A stretch of 53,838 nucleotides of DNA, taken from assembly GCF_019710745.1 (NCBI RefSeq), contig NZ_JAHKJW010000002.1, forward strand, positions 236,633-290,470, in the 5' to 3' direction. The notes under the pieces are model-generated. The model was not told the DNA's origin. It worked only from the letters and a program-made list of their open reading frames with translations, and did no database searches. Positions 49,946 to 53,838 of this stretch are shown piece after piece (position 1 is the first letter of the stretch; every line of letters starts with the position of its first letter). Origin of the DNA: Streptomyces beigongshangae. Lineage in GTDB: Bacteria > Actinomycetota > Actinomycetes > Streptomycetales > Streptomycetaceae. The position numbers and the translations under genes are program-made.

Positions 49946-50446
49946 ATGCGCATCGGCGAGCTGGCGAAGCGGGCCGGGACCACCACGAGGACGCTCAGGT
50001 ACTACGAGTCGCGGGGGCTGCTGCCCGCGCGGCGCGGGAGCAACGGGTACCGGACGTACGACGAGGACGACCTGAAGCTGCTGCGGCAGATCAGGACGCT
50101 GCAGGACTTCGGGTTCGACCTGGAGGAGACGCGGCCCTTCGTGGAGTGCCTGCGGGCCGGGCACCCGGAGGGCGACGCCTGCCCGGCGTCGCTCGCCGTG
50201 TACCGGCGCAAGCTGGGCGAACTCGACGCGCTGATCGCCGAGTTGCGGTCGGTGCGCGGGCAGGTCGGCGAGCAGCTGGCGCGGGCCGAGCGGGCGATGG
50301 GCGAGCTGGCCGCCGAGGCGGCGGCCCCGGGCGGCCCGGAGCCCGTGTGCGCGGTGTTTCCCCCGGGGACGGTCCCCGGGCTCCCGGTGGACGGGAATCC
50401 GGCCGGCGGAAATCCGGCGGCGGCAGCGGAAAGGCGGACACGATGA
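49946..50446 (+). CDS. MerR-family transcriptional regulator
   Basis: A 166-residue regulator: N-terminal MerR winged HTH (MRIGELAKRAGTTTRTLRYYESRGLLPARRGSNGYRTYDEDDLKLLRQIRTLQDFGFDLEE), a dimerisation coiled coil (about 85-125), and a C-terminal tail of about 40 residues. Cys residues in the effector region (ECLRAGHPEGDACPAS, two Cys with an intervening His) could sense a metal or thiol stress (inference). It is coupled by ATGA to a thioredoxin gene, as SCO5437-5438 in S. coelicolor. It very probably autoregulates through the dyad before it. Confidence 0.9.
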   Translation: MRIGELAKRAGTTTRTLRYYESRGLLPARRGSNGYRTYDEDDLKLLRQIRTLQDFGFDLEETRPFVECLRAGHPEGDACPASLAVYRRKLGELDALIAELRSVRGQVGEQLARAERAMGELAAEAAAPGGPEPVCAVFPPGTVPGLPVDGNPAGGNPAAAAERRTR

Positions 50447-50775
50447 TCGAAGCGGCGGGTGTGGCCGAGGTGACGGACGCGGACTTCGAGGCGGAGGTGA
50501 TCAGGGCGGATCTGCCCGTACTGGTGAAGTTCACCGCGGACTGGTGCCCGCCGTGCCGGCAGATCGCGCCGGTGCTGAGCGCCATCGCCGCGGAGGAGGG
50601 CGAGCGGCTCAAGGTGGTGCAACTGGACGTGGACACGAACCCGCGGACCACGCAGGCGTACGGGGTCCTGTCGATGCCCACCCTCATGGTGTTCCGCGAC
50701 GGGCAGCCGGTGAAGTCCATGGTCGGCGCCCGTCCCAAGCGGCGGCTGCTGGAGGAGCTGGCGGACGTGCTCTGA
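50443..50775 (+). CDS. trxA: thioredoxin with WCPPC active site
   Basis: A 110-residue thioredoxin. The active site is DWCPPCRQ (the Gly of the usual WCGPC replaced by Pro), and the cis-Pro is in SMPTLMVF. The CPPC motif usually makes a thioredoxin less reducing. The ATG at 50443 overlaps the merR stop, so it is made under MerR control, linking it to a specific stress rather than general housekeeping. The length is standard. It ends before a strong terminator. Confidence 0.93.
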   Translation: MIEAAGVAEVTDADFEAEVIRADLPVLVKFTADWCPPCRQIAPVLSAIAAEEGERLKVVQLDVDTNPRTTQAYGVLSMPTLMVFRDGQPVKSMVGARPKRRLLEELADVL

Positions 50776-50793
50776 TCCCTCGCATCGCTCACG

Positions 50794-50833
50794 AAGAAAT
50801 CCCCCGCTGGCAATTGCCCGCGGGGGATTTCTT
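50794..50833 (+). terminator. intrinsic terminator of the merR-trx operon
   Basis: The arms AAGAAATCCCCCGC (50794-50807) and GCGGGGGATTTCTT (50820-50833) are perfect 14-base complements with a 12-base loop, 18 bases after the stop; a T follows. Confidence 0.88.
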
Positions 50834-50949
50834 TGCGTATATTCAATGGCTCGCGTCTTGCTTGAAGTACATAGAAGTACATACTTGAAGTCCGTAACGC
50901 AAGCCATTAGCAAGTTCACTGCGCACAGTATATCCGGGCGGGAGCGGAA
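50834..50949 (+). promoter_or_regulatory. AT-rich helD promoter region with inverted and direct repeats
   Basis: This stretch is unusually AT-rich. It contains the inverted repeat AATGGCT (50845-50851) / AGCCATT (50902-50908), two copies of GAAGTACATA (around 50864-50884) and a third TTGAAGT. It lies just upstream of the HelD TTG start and after the trx terminator, so it should contain the promoter and regulatory sites. No gene is present. Confidence 0.6.
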
Positions 50950-53271
50950 TTGTCAAACAAGGTTTCCGACACAGAATCGACCAGTGCGTTCACGGACGAT
51001 GAATTGCGCCGTGAGCAGGAATTCATCGACGACCTGTACACGCGTGTCGACGCGCTGCGCGGCGGTACCGAGGCATCGGTGACGGACGCCCTCGCGCAGG
51101 GCAGCACCCCCATGCAGGCCCGCCTCGAACGGGACGTCCTCGTCGCCGAGCGCTCCGGCCTGCTCGCCGCGCTGAACGCGGTGGACGGCTCGCTCTGCTT
51201 CGGCCGGATCGACCTCGCCACCGGTCCCGCACCGGACGGGGACGGCGCAGGACCCGGGGGCCCCGTCCACCACATCGGCCGTATCGGCATCCGCGCCGAC
51301 GACGCCGAGCGCACCCCGGTCCTGATCGACTGGCGGGCCCCGGTCGCCCGCCCGTTCTACCTCGCCACCGGCCACACCCCCATGGGCCTGCGCCGCCGCC
51401 GGCACATCACCACCGAGGGCCGTACCGTGACCGCCCTGCACGACGAGATCCTCGACCTCGGGGACCGGCGGCGCACGGGGCACGAGGACCCGACCGGGGA
51501 CGCCGTGCTGCTGGCCGCGCTCGACTCCGCCCGCACCGGCCGCATGAGCGACATCGTGCAGACCATCCAGGCCGAGCAGGACCGCATCATCCGCGCCCCG
51601 CACCGCGGGGTCCTGGTGGTCGAGGGCGGCCCCGGCACCGGCAAGACGGCAGTGGCGCTGCACCGGGCGGCCTACCTCCTCTACGAGCACCGCGAGCTGC
51701 TCGCCAGGCGCGCCGTGCTGATCGTCGGCCCGAACCCCGCCTTCCTCGGCTACATCGGCGAGGTCCTGCCCTCGCTGGGCGAGACGGGCGTCCTGCTCGC
51801 GACCGTCGGCGAGCTGTACCCCGGGGTGCGGGCGACCGCCTCCGACACCCCCGCGGCCGCCGCCGTGAAGGGCCGCGCCGACATGGCCGACGTCCTCGCG
51901 GCCGTGGTGCGCGACCGCCAGGCGCTGCCCGACCCGGTGATCGCCGTCGAGCACGACCGGGACGTCCTGATGCTCGACGCCGGTCTCGTACGCGTCGCCC
52001 GCGAGCGCACCCGTGCGCTGGGGCTGCCGCACAACGTGGCCCGCGAGCACTTCGAGGGGCACATCCTCAACACCCTCACCGACATGCTCGCCGAGCGGAT
52101 CGGCACGGACCCCTTCGACGGCACGAACCTGCTCGACCCCAGCGACATCACCCAGATCCGCGACGACCTCGCGGACAACCCCGGGGTGTGGTCCGCCGTC
52201 GACCGGCTGTGGCCGCGCGTCACCCCGCGGCGCCTGGTCGCGGACTTCCTCGCCGCGCCCGACGCCCACCTCTCCCCGGCGGACGCGGACGCCGTCCGCC
52301 GTACGGTCACCCGCGCCTGGACGACCGCCGACGTCCCCCTTCTCGACGAGGCCGCCGAACTCCTCGGCGAGGACGACCGGGTGACGCGGGCCGCCGCCGA
52401 GCAGGAGCGGGACCGGCAGGTGGCCTACGCGCAGGGCGTCCTCGACGTCTCCTACGCGTCCCGGACGTACGAGTTCGAGGACCTGGACGCCGAGGACGCG
52501 GAGGTCCTGTCGGCGCACGACATCATCGACGCCGAGCGGATGGCCGAGCGCCACGAGGAGGACGACCACCGCAGCGCCGCCGAACGGGCCGCCGCCGACC
52601 GTACCTGGGCCTTCGGGCACATCATCGTCGACGAGGCGCAGGAGCTGTCGCCGATGGCCTGGCGGCTGCTGATGCGCCGCAGCCCCACGCGGTCGATGAC
52701 CCTCGTCGGGGACCCGGCGCAGACGGCCGAGGCGGCGGGGACCGGCTCCTGGGCGGACATCCTGCGCCCCTATGTCGACGACCGCTGGGAGCACGCCCGG
52801 CTCGCCGTCAACTACCGCACGCCGTCCGAGATCATGGACGTGGCGGCGGCCGTCCCGCGGGCCGAGCGGCCGGACTTCGAACCGCCGGGTTCGGTGCGGT
52901 CGACGGGGGTACGGCCCTGGGCGCGGGAGAGCTCCGACCTGCCCGGCGCCGTGGAGAAGGCCGTCGCGGAGCTCACCCCCGTCGAGGGGCGGCTCGGCGT
53001 GATCGCGCCGCGGGAGCTGCACGGTCCGCTGGCCGCGCGGCTCGGCGGGGTGGTGGCGGGGGAGGAGCCGGACCTGACACGGCGGGTCGTGCTGCTCGAC
53101 CCGCGTCAGGCGAAGGGGCTGGAGTTCGACGCGGTGCTGGTGGCCGAGCCGGGGCGGTTCGGTACGAGCGACCTCTACGTGGCGCTGACGCGGGCCACGC
53201 AGACGCTGGGCATCGTGCACACGGAGCCGCTGCCGGCACCCCTGGCGGCCGCGCTGGCGCAGACCGCCTAG
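50950..53271 (+). CDS. helD: HelD-type RNA polymerase recycling ATPase (SF1 helicase-like)
   Basis: A 773-residue class II actinobacterial HelD: N-terminal coiled coil (about 16-75) that enters the RNA polymerase secondary channel, a lobe with HIGRIGI and LIDWRAPVARPFYLATGHTP, then split SF1 ATPase domains with Walker A GGPGTGKT (about 226-233), motif II VDEAQEL (about 558), motif III LVGDPAQT, motif IV NYRTP, GLEFDAVLV and YVALTRAT. It closely resembles mycobacterial HelD in residue order. Such proteins release stalled RNA polymerase from DNA using ATP, and relatives (HelR) give rifamycin tolerance. The start appears to be TTG at 50950 with GGGAG five bases before it; in-frame ATG/GTG codons come much later. 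Confidence 0.9.
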   Translation: MSNKVSDTESTSAFTDDELRREQEFIDDLYTRVDALRGGTEASVTDALAQGSTPMQARLERDVLVAERSGLLAALNAVDGSLCFGRIDLATGPAPDGDGAGPGGPVHHIGRIGIRADDAERTPVLIDWRAPVARPFYLATGHTPMGLRRRRHITTEGRTVTALHDEILDLGDRRRTGHEDPTGDAVLLAALDSARTGRMSDIVQTIQAEQDRIIRAPHRGVLVVEGGPGTGKTAVALHRAAYLLYEHRELLARRAVLIVGPNPAFLGYIGEVLPSLGETGVLLATVGELYPGVRATASDTPAAAAVKGRADMADVLAAVVRDRQALPDPVIAVEHDRDVLMLDAGLVRVARERTRALGLPHNVAREHFEGHILNTLTDMLAERIGTDPFDGTNLLDPSDITQIRDDLADNPGVWSAVDRLWPRVTPRRLVADFLAAPDAHLSPADADAVRRTVTRAWTTADVPLLDEAAELLGEDDRVTRAAAEQERDRQVAYAQGVLDVSYASRTYEFEDLDAEDAEVLSAHDIIDAERMAERHEEDDHRSAAERAAADRTWAFGHIIVDEAQELSPMAWRLLMRRSPTRSMTLVGDPAQTAEAAGTGSWADILRPYVDDRWEHARLAVNYRTPSEIMDVAAAVPRAERPDFEPPGSVRSTGVRPWARESSDLPGAVEKAVAELTPVEGRLGVIAPRELHGPLAARLGGVVAGEEPDLTRRVVLLDPRQAKGLEFDAVLVAEPGRFGTSDLYVALTRATQTLGIVHTEPLPAPLAAALAQTA

Positions 53272-53280
53272 GCCCCTTTC

Positions 53281-53350
53281 GGCCCGGGGGCTCCGCCCCC
53301 GGGCCCCGGTCCCCGATGGCCGGACGGGCCGGATCCCCGGCCCGTCCGGC
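53281..53350. terminator. two adjacent hairpins between helD and glgB
   Basis: The first hairpin has arms GGCCCGGGGG (53281-53290) and CCCCCGGGCC (53296-53305). The second has arms GCCGGACGGGCCGG (53319-53332) and CCGGCCCGTCCGGC (53337-53350). Both lie between convergent genes. The second shares the arm GCCGGACGGGCCG with the hairpin at 10230-10284. Confidence 0.85.
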
Positions 53351-53359
53351 GCGAAGAAC

Positions 53360-53838
53360 CTACGCCGGGCGCAGCCACACCGTCGACAGGGGCGGCAGCG
53401 TCAGGCGGATGCTGGCCGGGTGCCCGTGCCAGGCCAGATCGTCCGGCTTGAGAGGGTCGGCGTTGCCGACGCCGCTCCCGCCGTACCGCTCCGCGTCCGT
53501 GTTGAGCACCTCGTGCCAGGCGCTCACGTCGTCCGGCACCCCGAGCCGGTACTCGTGCCGCACCACCGGCGCGAAGTTGGACACGGCCAGCAGCGGCGAC
53601 CCGTCGGCGGCGTGCCGCAGGAACGCGAAGACGTTGTCCTCGGCGGCGTCCCCGGCGACCCATCCGAACCCGGCGGGATCGGTGTCGAGCTCCCAGAGCG
53701 CCGGGACGTCCCGGTAGACGGTGTTGAGGTCCCGGACGAGGTCCCGCACCCCCCGGTGGTCGGCCGCCGCCCCGTACGACGGGTCCAGGAGCCACCAGTC
53801 GGGACCGTGCGCCTCCGACCACTCGGCACCCTGCGCGA
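53360..53838 (-). CDS. glgB: 1,4-alpha-glucan branching enzyme GlgB (partial, 3' end only)
   Basis: The last 158 or so residues of a GH13 glycogen branching enzyme; the frame is open to the right edge of the window. Visible: QGAEWSEAHGPDWWLLD, RDLNTVYRDVPALWELD, FAFLRHAADGSPLLAVSNFAPVVRHEYRLGVP, LNTDAERYGGSGVGN and the ending SIRLTLPPLSTVWLRPA. It introduces alpha-1,6 branches into glycogen. It matches the glgBI gene next to the SCO5439 helicase in S. coelicolor. Confidence 0.93.
   Translation of the reverse strand, partial: AQGAEWSEAHGPDWWLLDPSYGAAADHRGVRDLVRDLNTVYRDVPALWELDTDPAGFGWVAGDAAEDNVFAFLRHAADGSPLLAVSNFAPVVRHEYRLGVPDDVSAWHEVLNTDAERYGGSGVGNADPLKPDDLAWHGHPASIRLTLPPLSTVWLRPA

Noticed and set aside
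1..53838. tRNA, rRNA, insertion sequences, prophage or integrase genes
   Set aside because: I looked for clover-leaf-like segments, transposase motifs and att-like repeats and saw none that could be supported.

Overview
The window is chromosomal DNA from a Streptomyces (very high GC, strong G/C bias at third codon positions, many GTG starts, many GTGA and ATGA start/stop overlaps). The polar-growth pair filP and scy, the absC regulator and the pyk-ackA-pta-pfkA block let me place it, from memory of gene order and without a search, as the counterpart of roughly SCO5394 to SCO5440 of S. coelicolor, ending in glgB. Almost all of it is core-chromosome content. I see no prophage, transposase, CRISPR array, rRNA or tRNA.

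Layout. 1-7.1 kb (minus strand): an ABC-2 exporter pair, then the coiled-coil cytoskeletal proteins FilP and Scy. 7.3-10.2 kb: short-chain acyl-CoA metabolism (methylmalonyl-CoA epimerase, thiolase, MeaB chaperone). 10.3-13.4 kb: a PepSY protein divergent from an OmpR-type two-component system, with four phased CTGAA boxes between them. 13.4-17.0 kb: AbsC, three consecutive AIM24 paralogues, a DUF3817 membrane protein and an MTH1187-type thiamine-binding-like protein. 17.2-22.1 kb: a cellulose-synthase-like glycosyltransferase, a GlxA-type copper radical oxidase and a GH6 lipoprotein, which together form a complete extracellular glycan synthesis/modification module. In S. coelicolor the characterised module lies elsewhere (SCO2836-2838), so here it looks like an inserted second or relocated copy. 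22.2-25.7 kb: a winged-helix regulator, an MFS exporter, a MarR regulator and a second DUF3817 protein. 25.8-29.5 kb: isobutyryl-CoA mutase large subunit behind a 22-bp perfect palindrome, a TetR regulator and a thioredoxin-TPR protein. 29.5-32.9 kb: a 620-bp structured leader followed by a three-gene cell-envelope operon (DUF6230, DUF6114 and an acidic Pro/Ala/Thr-rich protein).

32.9-39.4 kb is a central-carbon block: pyruvate kinase, acetate kinase and phosphotransacetylase on the minus strand and phosphofructokinase on the plus strand. 39.4-41.2 kb: an HTH regulator and a secreted peptidase-inhibitor-I36-like protein. 41.2-44.5 kb: a carbohydrate ABC importer with no ATPase of its own. 44.7-48.7 kb: a CitA/CitB-type two-component system divergent from a DctA dicarboxylate symporter. 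48.9-50.8 kb: an imine-reductase-like oxidoreductase and a MerR-thioredoxin operon with a textbook 19-bp-spacer MerR promoter. 50.9-53.3 kb: a HelD-type RNA polymerase recycling ATPase. The 3' end of glgB closes the window.

The acyl-CoA genes fit together: MeaB, the epimerase and IcmA all serve B12-dependent acyl-CoA mutase chemistry. The pyk/ackA/pta/pfkA block sets glycolytic flux and acetyl-phosphate overflow. The least understood parts are the csl-glxA-GH6 module and its position, the triple AIM24 operon, the DUF6230/DUF6114 operon with its long leader, and the PepSY/two-component module. Convergent gene pairs are generally separated by long GC-rich hairpins, two of which share a 13-base arm sequence.
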